From contig CAKUUC010000008.1 in NCBI GenBank assembly GCA_934692625.1, forward strand, positions 1 to 64,000: 64,000 nucleotides of DNA, read 5' to 3'. Shown in pieces: positions 49,855 through 58,884 of the stretch. Under the pieces are notes generated by a model. That model was not told the DNA's origin. It did not search any database and worked only from the letters and a program-made list of their open reading frames with translations. The position numbers were made by a program, and so were the translations under genes. Within the stretch, counting starts at the first letter, position 1. Each line of letters begins with the position of its first letter. The DNA is from an uncultured Candidatus Melainabacteria bacterium. GTDB taxonomy: Bacteria > Cyanobacteriota > Vampirovibrionia > Gastranaerophilales > Gastranaerophilaceae.

Positions 49855-51057
49855 TCAATTGGAAAGTTTAGTCAAATATTCCTCGAGTTTTTCTATTCGA
49901 CTCTCCAAATCTGTAATTATTGAAAACAAGGCGTTTGTTATGGTTTGTCTGTTTGAGCATGTTGCTCTACCGAGTAAGCCTGATTTTACGTTGTTAAACA
50001 GAAATTTTTGGAACATTTTTATAGAATGGTAAATCTCTTCATCTATGAGTTTTCGAGAATCTGCAAGAGTAATAAAAAGTTCAGATGTTGTGTTTTTTGC
50101 CGGCATGAACTTTCCTTGTCGTAGGAAGAAATAAATTTTGTCTAATTTTTCAAGTATTTCTTTATAACAAGTCAAAATCTTTTGTTTCTTTTCTACTAGT
50201 GTTTTTGTAAAATACTTTTTCGTTTGGTTGTAACCTTCATCAATAATTGCTTGACGTTTTTCTGTCGGATAGTTGAAATCGACCACGACAACGTTACCGG
50301 TATTTATAACCAGATAATCATATTTATCAGATTTTCCGTATAAATTTTTGATAAAATCAGTTTCTGTCGCTGTCATACAAGAATACATGCCATTTACATA
50401 TTCGGCTACTTTTTCGTCAGTTCCCAAAAATTTTCCTTCCAGTCTGATTTCAAGAATTCTATCATTTGTGTCTGCAAGGTTTTTTGAATGCATCCACATT
50501 GGTTTACCTTTCATCAAATCTCCATCAACCAAAAGTTTGTTATCAATGTTTACTGCTCGCATAAGTCCCGGCATGCAACATGAAATTCTTACTGCCATTG
50601 CGACTTCATAATCAGGAGTTTCAAAAGTTGAAAATTCCTTACATTTGAAAGTGTACATGTCTGTTGTTATGATTATCAAATCTTTTTCTAAATCAGAAAA
50701 TTTTACTGGTTCGTTTTTACCTTCAACGTATTTATCTTTATAATATTTCTTTTCAATGAGTTCTCTTAGCCAATTTAGAAAAACTTCACCTTTACTAAGT
50801 GCAAATTGGTGATTAAATCCTAGTGAAATATCTCTAAATAATTCAAAATTGACAGATAGAAATACTTCTGAAAGTTCTTCTGATGTATAGCCGACTGCAT
50901 AAAGCATTGCAACTAACGCACCGACAGAAGAGCCAACAAGTGTTGATGGTTTTATTCCAAGTTCTTCAAAATATTTTACGACACCAGCATGGGCTGCGCC
51001 TCTGATTGCGCCACCTCCAAACATACAAGTATAACTGAAATTATCGTAATTTCTCAT
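49855..51057 (-). CDS. Patatin-like phospholipase
   Basis: A 400-aa protein. GGGAIRGAAHAGVVKYF is the oxyanion loop, LVGSSVGALVAMLYA holds the nucleophile Ser in GxSxG, and LLVDGDLMKGKP supplies the dyad Asp (DGD instead of the usual DGG). The catalytic domain covers about 8-230; the rest is helical. No signal peptide, so it is cytoplasmic or an effector. An extended -10 (51065-51075) ends seven bases before the ATG and no ribosome site is present, so it may be leaderless. Confidence 0.9.
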   Translation of the reverse strand: MRNYDNFSYTCMFGGGAIRGAAHAGVVKYFEELGIKPSTLVGSSVGALVAMLYAVGYTSEELSEVFLSVNFELFRDISLGFNHQFALSKGEVFLNWLRELIEKKYYKDKYVEGKNEPVKFSDLEKDLIIITTDMYTFKCKEFSTFETPDYEVAMAVRISCCMPGLMRAVNIDNKLLVDGDLMKGKPMWMHSKNLADTNDRILEIRLEGKFLGTDEKVAEYVNGMYSCMTATETDFIKNLYGKSDKYDYLVINTGNVVVVDFNYPTEKRQAIIDEGYNQTKKYFTKTLVEKKQKILTCYKEILEKLDKIYFFLRQGKFMPAKNTTSELFITLADSRKLIDEEIYHSIKMFQKFLFNNVKSGLLGRATCSNRQTITNALFSIITDLESRIEKLEEYLTKLSN

Positions 51058-51073
51058 AAATTTAATTTTAGCA

Positions 51074-51113
51074 TAAAAAAAGAGATTAACTATTGCCTCA
51101 GTAATCTCTTTTT
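51074..51113 (-). terminator. Terminator of the HEAT-like gene
   Basis: Stem AGAGATTA/TAATCTCT (51081-51088, 51102-51109), followed on the minus strand by TTTTTTT. The patatin promoter begins directly after it. Confidence 0.8.
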
Positions 51114-51145
51114 CTACAATTTATAATTTATTGTAATTCAATAAC

Positions 51146-51427
51146 TTATGCTGCTTGACCTTTGATTTCTCTGATAAGGTATTCAGCAACCCATTCAAAA
51201 TCTTTGTTTTCGTGAGCGGCTTTTTCAAGGTATTGAACTGAAACATCACCTAAACGAATAAGAGTCATAGCAACAACACCTCTTTTAATTCCTCTAACAA
51301 CTTGCAATTCGTCAACCAATTGAGGAACTACTGCTGTACCGATACTTACCAATTGATTTTCGATTTTGTTTTTTGTTACGTTATCTGCATTTTCTAATTT
51401 AGAAAGAATTTCGTTTACTGATTGCAT
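51146..51427 (-). CDS. Small HEAT-repeat-like protein
   Basis: A 93-aa all-helical protein. VPQLVDELQVVRGIKRGVVAMTLIRLGD reads like one to two HEAT repeats, a scaffold for protein binding. GGAGAAAAA precedes the ATG. Single-gene unit with promoter region 51428-51546 and its own terminator. No specific partner can be named. Confidence 0.65.
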   Translation of the reverse strand: MQSVNEILSKLENADNVTKNKIENQLVSIGTAVVPQLVDELQVVRGIKRGVVAMTLIRLGDVSVQYLEKAAHENKDFEWVAEYLIREIKGQAA

Positions 51428-51546
51428 AATTTTTTCTCCATTTATTGTTCTCTACATTATTATTATAAATTAAAAAATGTATGAACTGGGATTTCCTTAC
51501 ATAATCTTTATATCTTTATGCAAATATTAATATCTTCTTTACTTTT

Positions 51547-52494
51547 TTATTGTTGCAGGATTTTATCTTTAATTTCTTCAAGATATTTGACAGCATAAAC
51601 TGCACCTATCGCACCATCTGAAGCGGCAGTAATTACTTGTCTTAACGGTGTATTTCGAACATCTCCGACTGCATAAACTCCGTCAATGGATGTTTTCATC
51701 GTGTTGTCTGTATTAATAAATCCTTTGCTGTCTTGCTTAAGTTGTCCTGAAAATAGGTTCACATTCGGACAAATTCCTATATATGGGAAAACGCCGTCAG
51801 TTTTTAATTCATGACATTCATTTGTTAACGTGTCACATAATGTCACTGAACTTACATTATCTTCACCATGAATTTCTTTAACTGTAGTGTTGTAAAGAAG
51901 TTCGATTTTATCACAATCTTTTAGTCTTTCTTGTATAATTTTATCTGCTCTTAATTCGTTTCGTCTGTGGATGAGATAGACCTTTTGTGCAAATCGTGTC
52001 AAATACATTGCTTCTTCAACTGCGGAATTGCCACCTCCGACAACGGCTACTATTTTATCTTTATAAAATGCCCCATCACAAACCGCGCAATAACTTACTC
52101 CTCGTCCGGTGAATTCAGATTCCCCTTTAATTCCCAATTTCATTGGAGTTGCTCCTGTAGCGATGATTACTGTTTTTGCACTAAATTTTGCTTCCGTTGT
52201 TAAAATTGTTTTAGGAGTTGAGATTAAATCTACAGTTAAAATTTCTTGCATCGGAAAACTCTTTACTCCAAACTCTTCTGCTTGTTTTTCAAAATTTTCC
52301 ATCAATGTAAATGAATCGCAACCTATATATCCAGGGTAATTTTCTAATGTTGTGTAATTTACCGGTTGACCTCCAAATGTGTTGATATCAACGATTGCTG
52401 TCGAAACATTTCCTCTTGCTGCATAAATTGCTGATGATAATCCAGCAGGACCTCCTCCAAGAATTACTACATCAAAATCGTAAACTTTTGTCAT
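51547..52494 (-). CDS. trxB: Thioredoxin reductase
   Basis: A 315-aa FAD/NADPH disulfide reductase that reduces thioredoxin. GGGPAGLSSAIYAARG binds FAD, CAVCDG near residue 137 is the redox pair, VGGGNSAVEEAMYL binds NADPH, and VYAVGDVRNTPLRQV closes the FAD site. Last of the run pgi, lipoprotein, trxB, starting 11 bp after the lipoprotein stop. Confidence 0.96.
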   Translation of the reverse strand: MTKVYDFDVVILGGGPAGLSSAIYAARGNVSTAIVDINTFGGQPVNYTTLENYPGYIGCDSFTLMENFEKQAEEFGVKSFPMQEILTVDLISTPKTILTTEAKFSAKTVIIATGATPMKLGIKGESEFTGRGVSYCAVCDGAFYKDKIVAVVGGGNSAVEEAMYLTRFAQKVYLIHRRNELRADKIIQERLKDCDKIELLYNTTVKEIHGEDNVSSVTLCDTLTNECHELKTDGVFPYIGICPNVNLFSGQLKQDSKGFINTDNTMKTSIDGVYAVGDVRNTPLRQVITAASDGAIGAVYAVKYLEEIKDKILQQ

Positions 52495-52505
52495 TTATAA
52501 TATCC

Positions 52506-53006
52506 TCATTTAGTGATTTCTTGCCCTGAAATCCTTTCTCCGGTTAGTGCGTATGTCGCATGTTCGTCTTTTATAACGCTTTTGTCTACATCAGAGATTG
52601 TTTTTAGTGTTAATTCGTCTGTTCCTGAAAACTTATTCCCTTTTACCTCTAATTTAACTCTGTCTGTTAGTAATTTATTGTCATATTTTCCGGTTTTAAC
52701 AAACTCTACGTAATTGCCTCTGACCTCTCTGACATTGATTTGTGCTTGCGCTCCTGAAAAAGGATTACTTAATGTTATGACGTTATTTTCACTTGATAAG
52801 TTCCAAATATCGATATTTTTTTCACGAAATGTTACCGGAGAATCTGTAGTTGTTCGATGTGAAACGACTCTCCAAGCCCCAAAAAACTCATTAGGTACTT
52901 TTTCAATTCCGCCATGTAAAACAGTTTGGCAAGAACTGATAACAAACGGGCATGTAGTTATAAGTAATATAGAACAAACCGTAAATAATATTTTCAAAAA
53001 TTTCAT
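52506..53006 (-). CDS. Predicted lipoprotein
   Basis: A 166-aa protein with a lipoprotein signal: hydrophobic stretch 5-24 and VISSC lipobox at about residue 26. The mature part is a small beta-rich domain (NEFFGAWRVVSH ...) of lipocalin-like or META-like character, but no family is certain. It lies between pgi (10 bp) and trxB (11 bp) in an operon. Confidence 0.7.
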   Translation of the reverse strand: MKFLKILFTVCSILLITTCPFVISSCQTVLHGGIEKVPNEFFGAWRVVSHRTTTDSPVTFREKNIDIWNLSSENNVITLSNPFSGAQAQINVREVRGNYVEFVKTGKYDNKLLTDRVKLEVKGNKFSGTDELTLKTISDVDKSVIKDEHATYALTGERISGQEITK

Positions 53007-53016
53007 TGAAAATCCT

Positions 53017-54420
53017 TTATTTTACTTGAGTTACCATTGCTAATTTCTTCTGTAAACTAATTGCAGAATCCTCATAGCCGGCTCTACCCATAAGTGCGTA
53101 AGTGTAATTTTTAGCCTGTTCAACTCCTGGTTGATTGAAGGCATTTACATTATATAAAGCCCCTGCGATTGCAGTTTGAACTTCTAACATATAAAGCAAT
53201 TGTCCCATGTGGTAGCCGTCAATCTTAGGTAATGTAATTGTTACTGTCGGACGAGCATAATCTGATAATGAAACTTTTGTAGAATCGGCTTCTGCATTAA
53301 GCAAATCATTTATTGTTTTTCCGCCTAAGTAGCCAATTCCTGTATATTCAAAGATTTTAGGAATTTCAAGTTTTGTGTCAAATTCTTCAACTCTAATAAA
53401 GTTAATAACTTTGTCATTAGGTCCTTCGTTATAAAGTTGGATTTGTGAATGTTGATCAGTTGCACCAAGCGCTTTGATTGGTGTCGGTCCGATATGAGTG
53501 TGTAATCCTTGCAAATTCTCTTCTTTACCTAAAGATTCTGCCCATAGTTGAGCATACCAATCTGCAACGTATTTTAAACGACTTGAATATGGCATCATAA
53601 CAGAAAGATTTTTGCCTTTCTTTGTGTCCATAAGGTATTGTATTAATGCGTTTTGCGCTGCTATATTTTCATTGATATCAGTATTTTTCAACGCTAAATC
53701 CATATCTTTTATGCCGTTTGTAATTTCATCTACATCTATACCTAACAAGGCAAAAGGCAAAAGTCCAACTGCTGAAAATACTGAAAATCTGCCACCAACA
53801 TCATCAGGAACAACAAAAGTTTTGTAGCCTTCTTGTTCTGCAATCTGTCTTAGTACACCAGTTTGTTTGTCTGTCGTAGCGACTACATGTTTTCTATATT
53901 CGTCTTCACCAACCGCTTTAACAAGTAAATCTTTAACAATCATAAATTGTGACATTGTTTCTGCAGTTGAACCTGATTTTGTAATAACGTTTACAAGTGT
54001 CTTTTTTAGGTCAAGAGTTTCAAATAGTCCGCTCATTGTGTCAGGGTCAATGTTATCAAGGAAAAATACTCTTGGGTAATTGTTTCTTTGTTCTGGGGTT
54101 AGTAAATTCCAGAATGGTTTTAGAAGGGCTTCTGTTACTGCCATACCGCCTAATGCGGAGCCACCGATACCGAGAATTAGTAAATTGTCAAATCTTCCAC
54201 GAACCATAGAGGCATATTCTTTAACGTACCAAAGTGTTTCTTCATTGTAGCCAAGATTCATCCACTGTAGCCACTGTCCCGGTTTGTCTTTTCTCTTGTT
54301 TAAATCGGCAATAATTCCAGTGATTTTTTCTTTATATTGAGCAAATTCACTTGCTAAATCCAAGCCGTGTTCAGTACCAATGACACATGTGTCCACGTTT
54401 CTACAATCAAATTTAATCAT
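53017..54420 (-). CDS. pgi: Glucose-6-phosphate isomerase
   Basis: A 467-aa canonical enzyme interconverting glucose 6-phosphate and fructose 6-phosphate. GIGGSALGGMAVTEAL and KSGSTAETMSQF bind phosphate, WAESLGKEE holds the catalytic Glu, GATDQHSQIQLY the His, and NAFNQPGVEQAK the C-terminal Lys. All active-site segments are intact, unlike the paralogue at 23313-24611. First gene of an operon with a lipoprotein gene and trxB. Confidence 0.96.
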   Translation of the reverse strand: MIKFDCRNVDTCVIGTEHGLDLASEFAQYKEKITGIIADLNKRKDKPGQWLQWMNLGYNEETLWYVKEYASMVRGRFDNLLILGIGGSALGGMAVTEALLKPFWNLLTPEQRNNYPRVFFLDNIDPDTMSGLFETLDLKKTLVNVITKSGSTAETMSQFMIVKDLLVKAVGEDEYRKHVVATTDKQTGVLRQIAEQEGYKTFVVPDDVGGRFSVFSAVGLLPFALLGIDVDEITNGIKDMDLALKNTDINENIAAQNALIQYLMDTKKGKNLSVMMPYSSRLKYVADWYAQLWAESLGKEENLQGLHTHIGPTPIKALGATDQHSQIQLYNEGPNDKVINFIRVEEFDTKLEIPKIFEYTGIGYLGGKTINDLLNAEADSTKVSLSDYARPTVTITLPKIDGYHMGQLLYMLEVQTAIAGALYNVNAFNQPGVEQAKNYTYALMGRAGYEDSAISLQKKLAMVTQVK

Positions 54421-54565
54421 TCGAACCCAAATATCCCTTCTACTTAAATAAACGTTATATCTGAATTTTCATATAAACATGTCCTTATTTCAAGTGTTTC
54501 TTGTACGTTTCACGAATATTGCTTTACATTTTTAAATTACCCCCTCTGCAAAAAAGTTGAAATCT

Positions 54566-54576
54566 ATGTTATAATA
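54566..54576 (+). promoter_or_regulatory. Extended -10 promoter of helicase gene
   Basis: TATGTTATAAT, a TG-N extended perfect -10, about 30 bases before the ATG. Confidence 0.5.
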
Positions 54577-54606
54577 TGAATAGGCAGATTTTAAGGATAG
54601 CAAATT

Positions 54607-56895
54607 ATGTATGAATTTCCATTTGAGTTAGACGATTTTCAAAAAGAGGCTTGTGAAGTTATTGATGAAGGCAAAAGCGTTGTTGTTTGTGCTCCAACCG
54701 GTGCAGGTAAGACTGTGATTGCTCAACACGCAATTCATAGAGCATTGGAACAAGGTTGTCGAATTTTTTATACAACACCATTGAAGGCTCTTTCTAATCA
54801 AAAGTTTTATGATTTCAGTGAAAAATACGGTTCAGATAAAGTTGGACTTTTAACAGGAGATACTTCAATAAATCGTGGTGCTCAAATTGTAATTATGACT
54901 ACGGAAGTTTTTCGTAATATGTTGTATGGTACAAATTTCGGAGCAGTTGCAGACAATTTGAAAAATGTCAGATATGTTGTACTTGATGAAGTTCATTATA
55001 TGAATGACGAACAGCGAGGGACCGTTTGGGAAGAAAGTATAATTTACTGTCCTACAAATATTCAGATAATTGCTTTATCTGCTACAGTTGCAAACTGTGA
55101 TGAACTTACCAATTGGATAAATACAGTACATTCAAAAACAGAATTGGTTAATACAGATTTTCGTCCGGTTCCGCTAAAATTTTACTATTTTGACAGTTCA
55201 CAACCTTTTAAATTGTTACCATTATTAACTCCAGATGGAAAGTTAAACAAAAAAATCAAGCCTGAAAAACCTCAGTGGGCAAAGGGAAAAGATAAACGTA
55301 AGAAATCTTATGTAAAACAAATTATTTCAAATTTGGCTGAAAATGATATGTTACCGGCAATATATTTCACATTCTCTCGTAAAAAATGTGATGAACAGAT
55401 GGAAAAATGTTCGGGTCTGGGGCTAAATACCAGAGCAGAACAAGAAAAGATTAAGGCTTTTATTGAGGATTATATTGCAGAAAATCCTCATTTATACGGA
55501 AATAAACACATAGAATATTTAATTCAAGGTGTTGCCTCTCATCATGCCGGATTATTGCCGGCATGGAAGAACCTTGTTGAAAAACTATTTCAAATGGGGT
55601 TAATTAAGGTAGTTTTTGCGACAGAAACACTTGCCGCAGGTATTAACATGCCTGCACGTTCTACGGTTATCAGTTCAACAAGCAAACGTACTGATTCCGG
55701 TCACAGAATGCTTACCGCTAACGAATTTTTACAAATGTCCGGTCGTGCGGGACGTCGTGGAATGGATGAGGTCGGCTATGTAACTATTGTCGGTACATCT
55801 TTCCAATCTCCGGAAGAAGTTGCAGAACTTGTTTTAAGTGGTTCAAATCCGTTGGAAAGTCGTTTTTCTCCAAGTTATTCTATGGTTTTGAATTTGCTGC
55901 AAAGATTTTCTCTTGAAGAATCTAAAGAACTTATTTTGAAAAGTTTTGGATATTATTCGTCTGATTTTCGATTAAAACCAATTTTAGCGCAATTGGAACA
56001 ATTTGATGTTGATTTAAAAGAGCGTGAATTTGTTTGTCCTGCAAAACTTACTGATCAAACCCTAAAAGAATATGATAGAGTTAGATTTTTGTATGTTCAA
56101 GATAGACAAACTTATAAAAAAATACTTCGTCAAGAAAAGGCAAAACACAGACCTCTATCTCCTGAAGTAATTGAATTTGGCGAACGTAATAAGGCTGAAC
56201 TTGCAAAGTTGAAAAGTTATCCTTGTGATTGTTGCAAACACTATAAAAAACATTCAAAAAATATTGAAGTTATCGGTCGAATTTTGTCTAAAAAGAAAAA
56301 ATTACAGAAAGAAATTGAACGACAGAAAGATATTTATTGGAATAAGTTTTTAGCACATCGTGAAATTTTGAAAGAATTTGGATATTTGGAAAACGATTAT
56401 CCTACAGCAAAAGGAAAAACAACATCTCAAATTAGAGCAGAAAATGAACTATATTTGGCAGAAATTATCTTTTCCGGAGTTTTGGAAAATCTTACTCCTG
56501 CTCAACTTGCCGGTGTTATTTGTGCAATAACAACAGAAGATTTGCGCATTGAAATTCCATATATTCCATTCTCTGAACCTGTTAGAAAAACCTTGAACCA
56601 AATTAGAAATATAAAGAAAAAGATTATGAAGGCTCAATCTCGATATGATATAGATTCGCCTTTGTATATAAATCCTTACTTTAGTTCAATGATTGAACTT
56701 TGGGTTGAAGGTGCAGAATGGGAAACTGTAACAGAATCGCTCGAAGTCGGAGAAGGCGACATTGTAAGAGCCTTCAAACGAGTTGTTGATGTTTTACGAC
56801 AATTGACAGTAATTGATAATGTTCCTGAAACTGTTGTATTTACTGCACGTGAAGCGATTGAAAAAATTCAACGTCCGCCAGTTGATATTGATTAA
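54607..56895 (+). CDS. Ski2-like DExH-box RNA helicase
   Basis: A 762-aa superfamily 2 helicase. CAPTGAGKT (Walker A), TTPLKALSNQK (Ia), LDEVHYMND (DEVH box), ALSATV (III), ATETLAAGINMPARS and QMSGRAGRRGMDE (V and VI) are all present. A C-terminal DSHCT-like helical domain (about 560-755) and CDCCKHYKKH follow. Relatives (Mtr4/Ski2 and plant/cyanobacterial ISE2) remodel RNA for decay or processing. AAGGA lies nine bases upstream. Confidence 0.92.
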   Translation: MYEFPFELDDFQKEACEVIDEGKSVVVCAPTGAGKTVIAQHAIHRALEQGCRIFYTTPLKALSNQKFYDFSEKYGSDKVGLLTGDTSINRGAQIVIMTTEVFRNMLYGTNFGAVADNLKNVRYVVLDEVHYMNDEQRGTVWEESIIYCPTNIQIIALSATVANCDELTNWINTVHSKTELVNTDFRPVPLKFYYFDSSQPFKLLPLLTPDGKLNKKIKPEKPQWAKGKDKRKKSYVKQIISNLAENDMLPAIYFTFSRKKCDEQMEKCSGLGLNTRAEQEKIKAFIEDYIAENPHLYGNKHIEYLIQGVASHHAGLLPAWKNLVEKLFQMGLIKVVFATETLAAGINMPARSTVISSTSKRTDSGHRMLTANEFLQMSGRAGRRGMDEVGYVTIVGTSFQSPEEVAELVLSGSNPLESRFSPSYSMVLNLLQRFSLEESKELILKSFGYYSSDFRLKPILAQLEQFDVDLKEREFVCPAKLTDQTLKEYDRVRFLYVQDRQTYKKILRQEKAKHRPLSPEVIEFGERNKAELAKLKSYPCDCCKHYKKHSKNIEVIGRILSKKKKLQKEIERQKDIYWNKFLAHREILKEFGYLENDYPTAKGKTTSQIRAENELYLAEIIFSGVLENLTPAQLAGVICAITTEDLRIEIPYIPFSEPVRKTLNQIRNIKKKIMKAQSRYDIDSPLYINPYFSSMIELWVEGAEWETVTESLEVGEGDIVRAFKRVVDVLRQLTVIDNVPETVVFTAREAIEKIQRPPVDID

Positions 56896-56972
56896 TAAAA
56901 AATATTGACAACAGACTAACTTTGTTTTCTAATTAGTGTGTTAAATACACTTACTCAGTTGGAGGATTCATA

Positions 56973-57350
56973 ATGTTAGTACAAAATATTACTCCTGTTA
57001 ATTATGCAGGAAATCAATCATTTACAGCAAATAAATCAAAAAATTTAGAATCAGTAGTTTCTACAGCGTTTAATAAATTGGCACAATCAAAATCACTAAA
57101 CAATCGTACATATTTAGGTACAACAAAACATGGTGAAAATATTGTTATACAAGAAACAGTGCTAGGTAAAGCCGCTAAATTATTTGTTTCTTTTAGCGAA
57201 GAAACACGTAAGCATGGAGCAAAAGATTTTGAAGTTTTTAATTTGACAAGAGAAAACGGCAAATATTCTACCTTAACTTATGAAAATGATGTTAAACCAC
57301 CAATTCATAAAGTTGGTAAATTAAAGCATATTTTAGACAATCTTGTTTAA
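56973..57350 (+). CDS. Small unknown protein with N-terminal F-x-A motif
   Basis: A 125-aa soluble protein. YAGNQSFTANKSKN at about residues 10-23 gives the shared F-x-[AG] motif. The rest is a helix (about 25-42) and beta strands ending in HKVGKLKHILDNLV. Its layout (motif, helix, strands) resembles the protein at 17267-17662, so the two may be distant paralogues. GGAGGATT lies before the ATG. Confidence 0.65.
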   Translation: MLVQNITPVNYAGNQSFTANKSKNLESVVSTAFNKLAQSKSLNNRTYLGTTKHGENIVIQETVLGKAAKLFVSFSEETRKHGAKDFEVFNLTRENGKYSTLTYENDVKPPIHKVGKLKHILDNLV

Positions 57351-57383
57351 ATTTCTTATTGAATAAAACATTACTCTATTGTT

Positions 57384-57418
57384 TAAATAGTGTAACTTTA
57401 CCACTATTTAGTTTTGTA
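57384..57418 (+). terminator. Probable terminator of the 125-aa protein gene
   Basis: Stem AAATAGTG/CACTATTT with a 9-base loop, then AGTTTTG; the T tail is short. Confidence 0.55.
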
Positions 57419-57428
57419 AAACCCTTGT

Positions 57429-57492
57429 GGCAAATAGGATTGAACTATTTGTAAAGATAGTTTAAAATATTAATAGGAAGTTCCTATTTGCC
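57429..57492 (+). promoter_or_regulatory. Structured 5' region of the glycosidase gene
   Basis: Perfect 11-bp outer stem GGCAAATAGGA/TCCTATTTGCC (57429-57439, 57482-57492) encloses an inner hairpin AACTAT/ATAGTT (57443-57448, 57457-57462). It lies about 90 bases before the glycosidase ATG. It could be a cis-regulatory RNA; no known riboswitch consensus was recognised. Confidence 0.45.
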
Positions 57493-57581
57493 CTCATAGG
57501 TTTCTGATGAGTGTTATTCCCCGCCCCACTCTAAAATCAAAAAGGTATCCGAAAAATTAACACTGAAAGGTGATGATATAT

Positions 57582-58844
57582 ATGGATACGATTTTTGCAC
57601 GCAAATTTTTATACTTTAATTTACAGTCGCATTTATATGCAGCGGGATTTTTCTTTTTAGTATTCGTTCTATATAATTTATATTTTATGCCTTCAATTTT
57701 TGCAAATGATTTGATTGCAAATACAAATTTAACTGTGCCCGCAATGACATCTTTGACAAAATCTATAAATGTAGGTTTGAGTTCAGGTTATTTGAAAAAT
57801 AAGTTTGATGCACGTATTAAAAACAAATATCAAGGATATTATATAAATAATGTTGCTGATGGGGTTAAACACATTCGTATGGTCAAATATTTTAGCGGTA
57901 AACCTGTAAGATTAAATATTGTTGAAATAAATAGACTCGTCGCAAAAGACTATGAGGTTCGACCTGCAGTGGCATCTTCATCTTATTTGCATAGTAAACG
58001 CACAGTAAGAACAATTGCACAAAATACTAATTCTATTGTTGCGATAAATGGTGGTTTCTTCAAGCCACAAACAGGTGTTCCGCTTGGAACTTTGATGATT
58101 AATCATAAATTATACACCGGACCGATTTATGATAGGGTAGCTCTTGGAATTTTTGAAAACGGATATCAAGTCGGTCGTGTTCAATTTAAAGGTAAAATCA
58201 TAGGAAACGGTTACGAAATTCCTATAGATAATATAAATCAGCCTAGAATGTTATCCTCATATATATTGATGTATACACGGGATTGGGGTGCTGTAGCCCC
58301 TGCTTCTCCACAGTATGGAGTTCAACTTCGGGTTGAAAATAATCGGATTACTGCGGCATCTGCCAATCCCCTTTCTATTCCGCAAAATGGTTATGTTTTG
58401 GTTGGTCCGAAATCTAAGTTAAGCAATTTGTTTGGTGCGGGTGCTGTTGATACTCAACTATTGTTAACTCAAGGTTGGAACAATGCAAAACATATTATTG
58501 GAGGCGGTCCTTATCTTGTTAAAGATGGCGAAGTTTTTGTAGATATGACTGCCGAAAAACTTCAATCAATTGGTGGGCGTAATCCAAGAACGGCAATAGG
58601 TTATACAAAAGATAATGATTTGATTTTAATAACTGCAGACGGACGAGAAGGTCATTCTGTCGGGCTTACGCTTACTGAACTTGCTAATTTGATGAAATCT
58701 TTAGGTTGTATTAACGCAATTAATCTTGATGGCGGTGGTTCAACCGTAATGTATGTAAATGGTGTTATCGTCAACAAACCGCAACAAATAGGAGGTATTG
58801 CTCTATCTAATGCTATGGTCATTTCTAAAAAATCTAACAACTAA
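57582..58844 (+). CDS. Phosphodiester glycosidase (NAGPA/DUF2233 family)
   Basis: A 420-aa protein. ATG 57582 is preferred because GAAAGG then has about 11 bases spacing; upstream GTG/ATG codons overlap the site. One N-terminal membrane segment (about 20-42) acts as signal or anchor. The NAGPA domain spans about 140-420, with VAINGGFFKPQTGVPLG, GGGPYLV, NPRTAIGYTKDN and INLDGGGSTVMYVNG. The family includes the GlcNAc-1-phosphodiester uncovering enzyme and exopolysaccharide hydrolases. It probably acts on envelope glycans. Confidence 0.9.
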   Translation: MDTIFARKFLYFNLQSHLYAAGFFFLVFVLYNLYFMPSIFANDLIANTNLTVPAMTSLTKSINVGLSSGYLKNKFDARIKNKYQGYYINNVADGVKHIRMVKYFSGKPVRLNIVEINRLVAKDYEVRPAVASSSYLHSKRTVRTIAQNTNSIVAINGGFFKPQTGVPLGTLMINHKLYTGPIYDRVALGIFENGYQVGRVQFKGKIIGNGYEIPIDNINQPRMLSSYILMYTRDWGAVAPASPQYGVQLRVENNRITAASANPLSIPQNGYVLVGPKSKLSNLFGAGAVDTQLLLTQGWNNAKHIIGGGPYLVKDGEVFVDMTAEKLQSIGGRNPRTAIGYTKDNDLILITADGREGHSVGLTLTELANLMKSLGCINAINLDGGGSTVMYVNGVIVNKPQQIGGIALSNAMVISKKSNN

Positions 58845-58884
58845 AATGTTGCAAATGTTTGAATATATTGCAAACAATACAATT

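Noticed and set aside
57505..57560. Hammerhead ribozyme (CTGATGAG with a GAGTG/CACTC stem)
   Set aside because: The required GAAA after stem II reads TAAA, and no stem I/III with an NUH cleavage site fits.
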